From assembly GCA_947564735.1 (NCBI GenBank), contig CANOEC010000013.1, positions 36,848-100,847 on the forward strand: DNA of 64,000 nucleotides. The letters run 5' to 3'. This stretch comes from an uncultured Lachnospiraceae bacterium. GTDB lineage: Bacteria > Bacillota > Clostridia > Lachnospirales > Lachnospiraceae. Below the pieces are notes generated by a model that ran no database searches, had not been told where the DNA came from, and was given only the letters and a program-made list of their open reading frames with translations. Position 1 is the stretch's first letter, and the number at the start of each line of letters is the position of its first letter. The position numbers and the translations under genes were made by a program. Positions 43,097 to 51,330 of this stretch are shown piece after piece.

Positions 43097-44221
43097 ATGG
43101 TGCGTAAGATTGCATTTCATTTAAATTGTCTGGAACAGGGCGGTGCAGAGCGGGTGGTGTCAAATCTGGCAAACCGTTTTTCAAAAGCCGGTTATGAAGT
43201 GATCGTTGCAACGGAATGGCAGGGAGAAAATGAATTTCAGATTAGCAGTAAAGTAAGGCGGGTGCATGTCGGGCTGCGTGACGAAGATAAGAAAAAAAAC
43301 CGTCTGACACAATTTTTTCTGCGGATTTACTATCTAAAAAAATTTTTGAAAGAAGAGAAGCCGGATATTCTGATTCCCTTTGCCCGTAAGGCGTTATACA
43401 GGGGGCTTACGGCGGCGTATTTTATGAAAATCCCGGTGTTGATTTCCATACGGACCGATCCGGTGGGACATTACGACAGACCCTTTGACAAGGTTCAGAT
43501 ACCGTTTCTGTTTCCGAGGGCGGACGGCTGCGTGTTTCAGACGGAAGGTGCCAGAGAGTTTTTTGCACCGCGGCTGCAGGATAATTCCCGTATTATTTTG
43601 AATCCGCTGAATCCCAAATATATCGGCGTGCCGCAGCCGGCGCAGAGGAGTAAGACGGTGGTACAGTCCGGAAGACTGGTAGATTTCAAAAATCAGGCGA
43701 TGCTCATCCGGGCATTTCACGAGGTGCACAAAAAGCATCCGGATTATGATTTGAAAATTTACGGCAGGGATACGGGCGACGGTACGAAGGAGCTTTTGGA
43801 GACGGTCATCGCCGAATTAAATGCGCAGGACTATGTTCATCTGATGGGCGCCAGTGATAGTCTGGAAAAAGATTTGACAGATGCGGCGGTATTTGCCTTC
43901 AGCTCCGACTGGGAAGGGCTGCCCAACGCGCTGATGGAAGCGATGGCGCTGGGACTGCCTATCGTAGCGACGGACTGTCCGTGTGGCGGACCGCGCACGA
44001 TTATGACCAATGAAGTGGACGGTCTTCTGATTCCGATTAAGAACCAGAAGGCGATGGAGGATGGCATTAACCGGCTGATAGAAGACGAACAATTGGCAAA
44101 GCGGCTGGGACAGGAAGCACGCAAAATTGCGGGGCGGGCTAATGATGAGGCTATTTTCAGGCAGTGGGAGACATATATAGATGAAGTTTGCGAGGCATAT
44201 GAAAACAAGCATAAACGATGA
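43097..44221 (+). CDS. GT4 glycosyltransferase
   Basis: A 374-residue GT-B transferase with the glycine-rich opening NCLEQGGAERVVSNLANRF, SGRLVDFKNQAMLIRAF and FSSDWEGLPNALMEAMALGLP. It resembles the product at 55841 (HKGGAERVFVNLAEF). ATG 43097 has AAGGAGGG eight bases upstream. The 3' end overlaps the next gene by up to 41 bases. Donor and acceptor are unknown. Confidence 0.9.
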   Translation: MVRKIAFHLNCLEQGGAERVVSNLANRFSKAGYEVIVATEWQGENEFQISSKVRRVHVGLRDEDKKKNRLTQFFLRIYYLKKFLKEEKPDILIPFARKALYRGLTAAYFMKIPVLISIRTDPVGHYDRPFDKVQIPFLFPRADGCVFQTEGAREFFAPRLQDNSRIILNPLNPKYIGVPQPAQRSKTVVQSGRLVDFKNQAMLIRAFHEVHKKHPDYDLKIYGRDTGDGTKELLETVIAELNAQDYVHLMGASDSLEKDLTDAAVFAFSSDWEGLPNALMEAMALGLPIVATDCPCGGPRTIMTNEVDGLLIPIKNQKAMEDGINRLIEDEQLAKRLGQEARKIAGRANDEAIFRQWETYIDEVCEAYENKHKR

Positions 44222-45887
44222 TGCATTGGAAGGGCAGAGCAGGGCAGTGCGGTTACCGGTAAGACGGCAGTTTCTTTTGCTGCTTTTCTTTGCCCCGTTC
44301 TATGCAGTATTCATTGTTTTAGGCAATTGGCAGAAGTCCGCTGATTATAGTAATCTGCAGAATATGGGAAGGTTTTTTTTGTGGACGGTTATCAGCTATG
44401 TGGTACTTCTGATTCTGTGTTTTTTGATTTCTAACAGGGATAAGCTGGCGGACTATCTTCCATTTTATAGTAAAATGCAGCCACAGCGGCGGCGAAGCGG
44501 CAAATGGTATACGTTTCCGGTGTGTTTTCTTTTTTGTCTGTGCAGTTATCTGCCGTACTATCTGATGTATTATCCGACATGGTTTAATAATGATGCGATA
44601 TGGCAGCTGGAACAGATACTGGGGTGGAAGGCAAAATCAAATCATCATCCGTATTTTCATACAATGGTGATTCGGTTTTTTTTTCATATCGGTTATCAGT
44701 TGTTCGGAAACAATACGGATGCGGTTGGCTTTTATACGTTCTGGCAGATGGCGGTTGTTGCCGCAGTGTTTGCCTTTTATCTGTATGTGCTGTATAGAAG
44801 GGGGACGCGTCCATTATGGATTGGAGTGGCAGCCGCTTTTTATGTTTTGCTGCCCGTGCATGGAATGCTCAGCATCTGTATGGGAAAGGACGCCTTTTTT
44901 GTGGCGGTATTATTGATGTTTGCATGGCTTTGCCAGAACTGTGTGGCACAGCGGGAGGAAAAAAGTTTTTATCTTATTTATTTTGCGGCAGGACTGTTGC
45001 TGTGTATGCTGCGCAGCAACGGTATTTTTATTTTTCTTGGCACCGAGGTGGTGCTGCTCCTTTCCGGAATCCGGGACAAAAGGTTTCTTGCAAGGCAGTC
45101 GGTATGTGCGTTTTCTGTGCTGTTATGTTATCTGCTCTATCAGGGTCCTGTTTTGAAAGCCATGCAGGTGGAACCGCCGGATACGATTGAAGGGCTTTCC
45201 ATGCCCACCCAGCATCTTATGTGCACATACGTCAAGGGAGGAAATCTGACGGAGGAAGAGGTGGCGATGATTGATGCGGTGGCGCCGGTGGAGAACATGG
45301 AAGAACACTACAATCCTTATTTGTTTGACATTGCCAAGGCATATATCAGAGAGGAAGGAAATCAGCAGGTAATCAAGGACAATAAGGGGCAGTATCTGAT
45401 GCTCTGGATTCGGGCAGGACTTAGGAATCCTATGCTGTATCTGGAAGCGGAGGTCCGGCAGACAGCCGGCTATTGGGCGTACAGGACGCCCCATGAGGAG
45501 TATTTGTACGGTGAGTATTTTATGGTTGATAATCCCTTTGGAATTACGGCAGAAAGAAAGCTCTTTTCTTATGACGCCAGTCTTGCCATGGGCAGTATGC
45601 TGATGAAATTCCAGCAGCTTTATCGCAAGGTCTGGAGTATGGGACTTAATACATGGGTATTGGTGTTTGCATTGGCATATATGGCATATCAGAAAAAAAG
45701 GGCAGCATTTGGCGTTCCTTTTATCATGCTTCTTGGAAGTCTGCTTCTGGCGACGCCGGTGTATAACGAGTTCCGTTATGCGTACGGGCTGTTTGCGGCG
45801 CTTCCGCTGTTGTTTTCCTATGCTTTTGGGTCTTCCGGTCTATACAATCAAAAGAAGGAGGGGGATGTCAATGAGGAAATGGCTTAA
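44181..45887 (+). CDS. DUF6020-like polytopic membrane protein, paralogue 2
   Basis: A 568-residue membrane protein with about eleven membrane segments, homologous to that at 24229: WFNNDAIWQLEQ, SNHHPYFHTMVIRF, CMGKDAFFVAVLL and LRSNGIFIFLG appear in the same order. The acidic loop followed by HHP suggests a catalytic site facing the outside, as in GT-C transferases, but no activity is established. ATG 44181 or 44199 may be the start; both overlap the GT4 gene. Its end overlaps the next gene by 17 bases, so it is coupled to the dlt-like cassette. Confidence 0.7.
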   Translation: MKFARHMKTSINDDALEGQSRAVRLPVRRQFLLLLFFAPFYAVFIVLGNWQKSADYSNLQNMGRFFLWTVISYVVLLILCFLISNRDKLADYLPFYSKMQPQRRRSGKWYTFPVCFLFCLCSYLPYYLMYYPTWFNNDAIWQLEQILGWKAKSNHHPYFHTMVIRFFFHIGYQLFGNNTDAVGFYTFWQMAVVAAVFAFYLYVLYRRGTRPLWIGVAAAFYVLLPVHGMLSICMGKDAFFVAVLLMFAWLCQNCVAQREEKSFYLIYFAAGLLLCMLRSNGIFIFLGTEVVLLLSGIRDKRFLARQSVCAFSVLLCYLLYQGPVLKAMQVEPPDTIEGLSMPTQHLMCTYVKGGNLTEEEVAMIDAVAPVENMEEHYNPYLFDIAKAYIREEGNQQVIKDNKGQYLMLWIRAGLRNPMLYLEAEVRQTAGYWAYRTPHEEYLYGEYFMVDNPFGITAERKLFSYDASLAMGSMLMKFQQLYRKVWSMGLNTWVLVFALAYMAYQKKRAAFGVPFIMLLGSLLLATPVYNEFRYAYGLFAALPLLFSYAFGSSGLYNQKKEGDVNEEMA

Positions 45888-46986
45888 GGCGGCGCTTTTT
45901 CTTCTTCCGCTTTTTTGTATGGTGGCGGCGGTTAACTGGTATGTGGATTCGTATGCGTATCTGAGAATTACATATGACCAGATTGGCGGGCAGATGATAG
46001 GAAATTCCATGAATGTGGCAGGACTGGAGGAGTCGGATTTCAACGACAGAAAACTGCTTCTTGCTTGCCTTAAGCAGCAGAAGGAGGCAAAAAAGCTGAT
46101 CGTTGCGGGTTCCAGCAGGGTGATGAATTTCGAGTATGGGATGTTTGGAACGGATTCCTTTTACAATACCGGGCTGTCTGAGTCTACCATTTATGACCTG
46201 CTGGCGGTCACGGGGATTCTCGTGGAGGAGAATAAGCTGCCGGAAAAGATGCTGATAGGGGTAGACGCGTTTCTGTTCAATGCCAGTCATAACAATGACA
46301 GATGGAAAGAACTGGAGGAGTACGCGGTTTACATGGAAGCGCAGCTTGAAGGGGCAGATGCCGGCGGCAGTGCACGGCCGGAGCCGATGGACGGCAGTGG
46401 TACGGCAAAGGAGCCGGAGGCGCCGTCTGTTTCTACCGGCACAGATGCCCGTAAGTGGCTGTCCTTGGATTATTTCCGTTACAATGTGACGCTTTTGCCG
46501 GAGGGAAAACGGTTTGATGTAAGTTATACGCGGGACTGGCAGACGGAACAATATCTGAAACATTATGACGGGAGCATTGCTTATCAGAGGACGCTTCGCG
46601 AAGTTGACGTGCAGGAAGTGGAGGAGCTGACCAGACAGTCCATAGAGGAGCAGGTTGTCTACCGTATGACAGATTTTAAGGAGATTGACGAAGAGAGTAT
46701 GCGGCTTCTTTCTGCGCTCATAGCGTATCTTTCAGACAGGGGCGTGGAGGTTATCTTATACTTGCCACCCTATTCGCCCATGATGTATAATTACATAGAA
46801 TCTGCCGGACAGTATCAGATTACTTTTCAGGTGGAAGAGAGGGTGAAGCAGCTTGCCAAAGAACAGGGCGTGCCATTGTACGGCTCCTATGATCCGGCAG
46901 GCTGTGGGCTTGAGATGACGGATTTATATGATATTTATCATGTGAAGACGGAGAAGATGATGGATACATTTTATTTGGTCAATTAA
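45871..46986 (+). CDS. DltD/AlgJ-like SGNH-fold membrane-anchored protein
   Basis: A 371-residue protein: one N-terminal membrane anchor (about residues 5-24), then an extracytoplasmic domain. The nucleophile segment VAGSSRVMNFE (Ser81 or Ser82) and the late DLYDIYHVKTE (Asp354, His357) are the SGNH block I and the DxxH block V, as in DltD and AlgJ/AlgX-type acyl-transfer partners. It opens a cassette whose next genes encode a DltA-like enzyme, a formyltransferase, a carrier protein and an MBOAT. It most likely passes the acyl group from the MBOAT to the glycan. ATG 45871 follows AAGGAGGGGG; the frame is open much further upstream inside the preceding gene but without support. Confidence 0.8.
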   Translation: MRKWLKAALFLLPLFCMVAAVNWYVDSYAYLRITYDQIGGQMIGNSMNVAGLEESDFNDRKLLLACLKQQKEAKKLIVAGSSRVMNFEYGMFGTDSFYNTGLSESTIYDLLAVTGILVEENKLPEKMLIGVDAFLFNASHNNDRWKELEEYAVYMEAQLEGADAGGSARPEPMDGSGTAKEPEAPSVSTGTDARKWLSLDYFRYNVTLLPEGKRFDVSYTRDWQTEQYLKHYDGSIAYQRTLREVDVQEVEELTRQSIEEQVVYRMTDFKEIDEESMRLLSALIAYLSDRGVEVILYLPPYSPMMYNYIESAGQYQITFQVEERVKQLAKEQGVPLYGSYDPAGCGLEMTDLYDIYHVKTEKMMDTFYLVN

Positions 46987-47024
46987 GGCAAAGCGTGTGA
47001 AGAGAAAGGGCATGGTAATGATAT

Positions 47025-48530
47025 ATGAAGGCGAACGTTACATACTGGCTGGATAAAACAGCAGACAGATTTCCGGATAAAACTGCCTTTGCAGACGAAC
47101 ATAAAGAAGTTACCTTCGGGCAGCTTAGGATGCAGGCTATGGCGCTGGCAACACAAATGCTTCAAATGGGATTATTTAAGAAACCGGTAGTCATTTATCT
47201 GGAAAAGGGGGTCGATGTACTGGTTTCTTTTATGGGCGCGGCATATAGCTGCAATTTCTATTCCCCCATTGACGTTGACATGCCGGCGAGCCGTGTCAAT
47301 AAGATTCTGGAAGTATTGCAGCCGCAGCTTGTCATTACCACCAAGACGCTTCGTGTTGCATTTGAGAGTTATGATTATGAGGGAGATTATCTGATTTACG
47401 AAGAAGGCATCGGGACGACGGCTGATCATGAGATGGTGGAGGCGGCAAGGTGCAGGGGAATCGATACGGATTTGCTGTACGTATTGTTTACTTCCGGTTC
47501 CACCGGCATTCCGAAGGGCGTGACAATTAACCACCGTTCGGTGATTGACTATATTGACTGGGTGACGGAAACCTTTGACATTACAGAGGAGGACAGCTTC
47601 GGGAATCAGGCGCCTTTTTATTTTGATAATTCGATTCTGGACATCTACAGTACGATTAAGAGCGGTGCAACGACCTATATTATTCCGAAAAATTTGTTTG
47701 CACAGCCGGTTCCGCTTTTGGAGTATCTGAAAGAAAAGCAAATCAACACAATTTTCTGGGTGCCCTCGGCGCTCATTGTGGTGGCAAAGCTGAAGGCGTT
47801 TCGCAATGTGGATTTGTCTAAAACGCTGCACCGGGTTTTGTTCTGCGGTGAGGTCATGCCGAATAAACAGCTTAACGCATGGCGGAAATATCTGCCCGAT
47901 GTTCTGTACGCGAATCTGTACGGTCCCACTGAAATTACGGATGCATGTACCTATTATATTGTAGACCGTGAATTTGCGGACGATGAACCGCTTCCCATCG
48001 GCATTCCGATGGCGAATACGGATATTTTGATTCTGAATGAGCGCGACGAACTTGTGAAGGACGATGAAATCGGGGAACTCTGTGTCAGAGGCACTTCGCT
48101 TTCTATGGGATATTATCATAATCCGGAGAAAACGAAGGAAGCGTTTGTCCAGAATCCTTTAAACCCTGCCGTGCCGGAGACAATCTACCGCACGGGGGAT
48201 CTGGTGAAATATAATGAATATGGCGAGATTGTATATTTGTCCCGTAAGGATTTCCAGATAAAACATATGGGACACCGGATTGAGCTTGGCGAGATAGAGA
48301 CAGCCGTTTCCTCACTTGAGGAAATTGCGCTTTGCTGCTGTCTGTATGATACGAAGCGTCAAAAGATTGTGCTGTTCATTGAAGAAGAGCTGGACAAGGC
48401 ATATATCAACGAGCGGATTTCCGGTCTGGTGCCCGAGTATATGCTTCCGGGCAAAGTCATTTCGCTTCCGAAGATGCCAATCAATGCCAACGGTAAGATT
48501 GACAGGGTGAAGCTGAAGGAGCTGCTGTAG
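47025..48530 (+). CDS. DltA-like amino acid adenylating enzyme
   Basis: A 501-residue stand-alone adenylation enzyme, the same size as DltA (about 504). Core motifs are FTSGSTGIPKGV (about 155-166), NLYGPTE, YRTGD and NANGKIDR with Lys491. The amino-group-binding Asp201 in FDNSILD and Cys274 in FCGEVMP match the DltA substrate pocket, where the Cys is linked to D-alanine preference. It should activate D-alanine or another small amino acid with ATP and load it on the carrier encoded at 49496. It starts 38 bases after the SGNH gene; its AAAGGG is 17 bases upstream, with an out-of-frame ATG between. Confidence 0.9.
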   Translation: MKANVTYWLDKTADRFPDKTAFADEHKEVTFGQLRMQAMALATQMLQMGLFKKPVVIYLEKGVDVLVSFMGAAYSCNFYSPIDVDMPASRVNKILEVLQPQLVITTKTLRVAFESYDYEGDYLIYEEGIGTTADHEMVEAARCRGIDTDLLYVLFTSGSTGIPKGVTINHRSVIDYIDWVTETFDITEEDSFGNQAPFYFDNSILDIYSTIKSGATTYIIPKNLFAQPVPLLEYLKEKQINTIFWVPSALIVVAKLKAFRNVDLSKTLHRVLFCGEVMPNKQLNAWRKYLPDVLYANLYGPTEITDACTYYIVDREFADDEPLPIGIPMANTDILILNERDELVKDDEIGELCVRGTSLSMGYYHNPEKTKEAFVQNPLNPAVPETIYRTGDLVKYNEYGEIVYLSRKDFQIKHMGHRIELGEIETAVSSLEEIALCCCLYDTKRQKIVLFIEEELDKAYINERISGLVPEYMLPGKVISLPKMPINANGKIDRVKLKELL

Positions 48531-48582
48531 GAAAATGTTAAGCAGTTTTATGGAAATAACAGGAGAGGGGTAGAAGATCCCT

Positions 48583-49473
48583 ATGAATACCAATACATCA
48601 TTTCAGCAGGTCGTTATCATAGGCTATGGGAAAGTGACGGGCGAAGTCTTACAGTATGTATATGACAGAAAAGAAGAATACGGTTATGAGCTTGCCTTTA
48701 TTGAGCATGAGGTGCATCCCTTTGGCGTCACGGAGAATATCTGTCGTCAGAACAAAATTTCTTTTGAGCGGATTACGGATAAAAGAAAGCTTGCCGCCCA
48801 GCTGGATAAACTTACGAAAGAAACGCTGATTATAAGCGCCAGCAATAATTTTCTGTTTCCGGCGGCGTTAGTTGCCAAGCCGAATGTTACGATTATTAAC
48901 TTCCACAACGCCCTTTTACCGGATTATCCCGGTAGAAATGCGCCCACATGGGTGATTTTTATGGGAGAGAAGTTGACAGGCATCACATGGCACTATGTGA
49001 CGGCTGGTGTGGACGAAGGCAATATCATCATACAGAAGCAGTGTGAAATAACGGGTGATATGAAAGCCTACGAGCTGACGGAACAGCTTATGGAACTTGC
49101 AGGGGAAGCGTTCAGGGAGAGTTTTGCGGATATCATGGCGCGGCGGGTGCAGGCAAGAGAACAGGGCTTTGCAAAAGACCGCAGAATGTATCGTTCTTAT
49201 GAAGTGCCCTCGGACGGCTTTTTTGACTTGACAGACGAACCGGAAGATATTTACCGCCTGCTTCGGAGCGTGGATTATGGGAAAAACGATATTTTTCCAC
49301 TGATGCGGACCGTCATGGACGGACAGCAGGTACAAATCTTAAGATATCGTAAGATTACGGCGGATAAAGCAAAGTCCGAGCAGGACAGCGGTCAGGAGGA
49401 CAAAGGGTTTTGTTATCTGCCGCTTGGGGAGAATATGGTTTTAAAGTTAAAATATGCCAGTATCATTGTGTAA
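48583..49473 (+). CDS. Formyltransferase-family protein within dlt-like cassette, paralogue 2
   Basis: A 296-residue protein with the formyl-transfer fold. After an N-terminal Rossmann region (VVIIGYGKVTGEVL) comes INFHNALLPDYPGRNAPTWVI, containing the catalytic Asn106-x-His108, and YVTAGVDEGNIII with Asp144. The complete Asn-His-Asp triad predicts N10-formyl-tetrahydrofolate-dependent transfer to an amine. It lies between the adenylating enzyme and the carrier protein genes, all closely spaced on one strand. The formylated amine may be the carrier-bound amino acid, as in the F domain of linear gramicidin synthetase, or an amino sugar. The position favours the former, but this is inference. 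Confidence 0.87.
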   Translation: MNTNTSFQQVVIIGYGKVTGEVLQYVYDRKEEYGYELAFIEHEVHPFGVTENICRQNKISFERITDKRKLAAQLDKLTKETLIISASNNFLFPAALVAKPNVTIINFHNALLPDYPGRNAPTWVIFMGEKLTGITWHYVTAGVDEGNIIIQKQCEITGDMKAYELTEQLMELAGEAFRESFADIMARRVQAREQGFAKDRRMYRSYEVPSDGFFDLTDEPEDIYRLLRSVDYGKNDIFPLMRTVMDGQQVQILRYRKITADKAKSEQDSGQEDKGFCYLPLGENMVLKLKYASIIV

Positions 49474-49495
49474 GCGGAAAGGAGAACAACAGAAA

Positions 49496-49726
49496 ATGGA
49501 AGAGAAGATTTTGGAGATTTTAGGAGAGCATTGTGAGGAGGCGCTTGATTATGACGGCGACAGCATGATGGAGGACGGGATTATAGACTCTTTTACCGTC
49601 ATTAATGTCATCAGCGACATAGAGGATGAATTTGATATTGAAATAGATGCAAAATATGTGGTAGCGGAGAACTTCAAGAATAAGGAAGCAATCATTGCGC
49701 TGGTGCAGCGGTTGTTGGAGGAATAA
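49496..49726 (+). CDS. DltC-like acyl carrier protein
   Basis: A 76-residue acidic carrier protein (DltC is about 79). Ser32 in GIIDSFTVINVI is the expected phosphopantetheine site, followed by the acidic helix ISDIEDEFDIEID and a FKNKEAI helix. ATG 49496 has GGAG 11 bases upstream. Its stop is directly followed by the MBOAT start, with no gap. It would carry the activated amino acid from the DltA-like enzyme to the membrane. Confidence 0.9.
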   Translation: MEEKILEILGEHCEEALDYDGDSMMEDGIIDSFTVINVISDIEDEFDIEIDAKYVVAENFKNKEAIIALVQRLLEE

Positions 49727-51301
49727 ATGCAGTTTACATCATATGCCTTTATCATACTCTGGATGGCTGTCTTTGCACTATATTATCTTTGCCCGAAAAA
49801 GATGCAGTGGTATCTTCTGCTTGCGGCGAGTGTGATATTTTATAGTATCGGGTTAAAAGGGATTCCGCTCGGTCTTCTTTTGACGGGCGTGACGACTTAC
49901 GGCTGCGGGCTGTATCTGAAAGGGAATCTTGCGCGGGAGAAGGAAGAACGCAGCCGGTGCGGCGACAAAGAGAGCAAAAAAGCGCTGAAAGCAGTATACC
50001 AAAAGAAAAGAAAAAGAGTGCAGGCGCTCTATATCCTGTGCAATCTGGGAGTGCTGGTATGCTATAAATATGCGGTCATTGCGGTGCCGGTGATTGAGAG
50101 GCTGACCGGTTCCCATGTCGGTTTTCTGGAAAAAGTGGTGATGCCGCTCGGTATTTCTTTCTATACGCTGACGGCAATCAGCTATGTGATCGATGCCGGC
50201 AGGGAAAATTGTGAGGTAGAAACCAATTTTCTGAAAGTGATATTGTTTCTGTCTTATTTTCCGGCGGTGACGCAGGGACCTTTCAACCGCTTTGCGCAGA
50301 TGAAGGAGCAGTTTGAAAAGGAGCATGTTTTTGAGTATGACAGAATGCTCCGTGGGATTCAGCGGTTTGTGTGGGGCGCGTTCAAGAAGATGGTGATTGC
50401 CGACCGTCTGGGCATTTTTGTGGACAGGGTGTACGGGACTGAGTCGTCTGTTGTTGCAGGCAGTATTTATATCTGCGCTACGGTTTTCTACATGCTGCAG
50501 CTCTATGCGGATTTTTCGGGATATATTGATATGGCATCGGGTATCAGCGAAACCTTTGACATTGTGCTGCCGGATAACTTTAAAAGACCCTATTTCTCGA
50601 AATCGGTGGCGGAATTCTGGCGCAGATGGCACATCACGCTGGGCACATGGTTTAAGGATTACGTGATGTTTTCTTTCGTGATGTCGGGCGTAGGACGGAA
50701 GATTTCCAAAACCTGTAAGAATAAGTGGAAGGGCTTGGGCAGGCAGGTGACGCCTATTATCGGCACGCTGCTTGTCTGGTTTTTTACAGGCATCTGGCAT
50801 GGCAGGACGGTGAGTTATATGCTCTGGGGCGTTTATTACGGCGTGATTATGAGCATGTCGCTTATTTTGGAGCCGTCCTTTGGTGTGTGGAAAAGAAAAC
50901 TCCATATTGAGGAGGGCAGGATATGGAGTGTTGTCTGTATGATTAGGACGTGGCTGATTGTTTTCGTGGCTGATGTGCTTATCAGAAGCGTGAGTCTGGC
51001 GCAGGCAGGTGCAATCTATGCTTCCTTTGTGACGAGACTGAACATCCGTAGTGTACTTTCTAAGGAGTTTACCTCTTACGGATTGAATAAATACGAGTTT
51101 CTGCTGTTGTTTATGGTACTGCTTATCTGGCTGGCGGTTTCTTTGGCGGAGGAGCGAGGTGTGGATGTGCGGACGTATCTTGCAGGCAGACCGGCAGTCA
51201 TCAGATGGGGCTGCTATTACGGAATCGTGCTGTTGCTATTGTTCACGGGCATTTATGGCGGCGGATATGATACGGCGGTGTTTATGTATCAAAGCTTCTG
51301 A
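49727..51301 (+). CDS. AlgI-like MBOAT acyltransferase
   Basis: A 524-residue membrane-bound O-acyltransferase with about eleven membrane segments. The conserved region runs LPDNFKRPYFSKSVAEFWRR, then WHITLG (His302) and WFFTGIWHG with the invariant His358. The length and these motifs are closer to AlgI/PatA (about 470-520) than to DltB (about 400). In dlt systems the MBOAT takes the aminoacyl group from the carrier protein to the outside. The start directly follows the carrier gene's stop, with GGAGG six bases upstream inside that gene, so the two are tightly coupled. Confidence 0.92.
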   Translation: MQFTSYAFIILWMAVFALYYLCPKKMQWYLLLAASVIFYSIGLKGIPLGLLLTGVTTYGCGLYLKGNLAREKEERSRCGDKESKKALKAVYQKKRKRVQALYILCNLGVLVCYKYAVIAVPVIERLTGSHVGFLEKVVMPLGISFYTLTAISYVIDAGRENCEVETNFLKVILFLSYFPAVTQGPFNRFAQMKEQFEKEHVFEYDRMLRGIQRFVWGAFKKMVIADRLGIFVDRVYGTESSVVAGSIYICATVFYMLQLYADFSGYIDMASGISETFDIVLPDNFKRPYFSKSVAEFWRRWHITLGTWFKDYVMFSFVMSGVGRKISKTCKNKWKGLGRQVTPIIGTLLVWFFTGIWHGRTVSYMLWGVYYGVIMSMSLILEPSFGVWKRKLHIEEGRIWSVVCMIRTWLIVFVADVLIRSVSLAQAGAIYASFVTRLNIRSVLSKEFTSYGLNKYEFLLLFMVLLIWLAVSLAEERGVDVRTYLAGRPAVIRWGCYYGIVLLLLFTGIYGGGYDTAVFMYQSF

Positions 51302-51330
51302 GAAAGTTGACAAAGAGACGGGTTTAGGAT

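Noticed and set aside
45667-45870. N-terminal extension of the SGNH protein from 45667
   Set aside because: The frame lies within the DUF6020-like gene; AAGGAGGGGG and a membrane anchor mark ATG 45871 as the start.
47172-48119. 315-codon open frame on the minus strand
   Set aside because: It is antisense to the DltA-like gene, with composition typical of a shadow frame.
49853-50905. 350-codon open frame on the minus strand
   Set aside because: It is a shadow of the MBOAT gene, whose motifs and coupling to the carrier gene are clear; the minus frame shows no domain.
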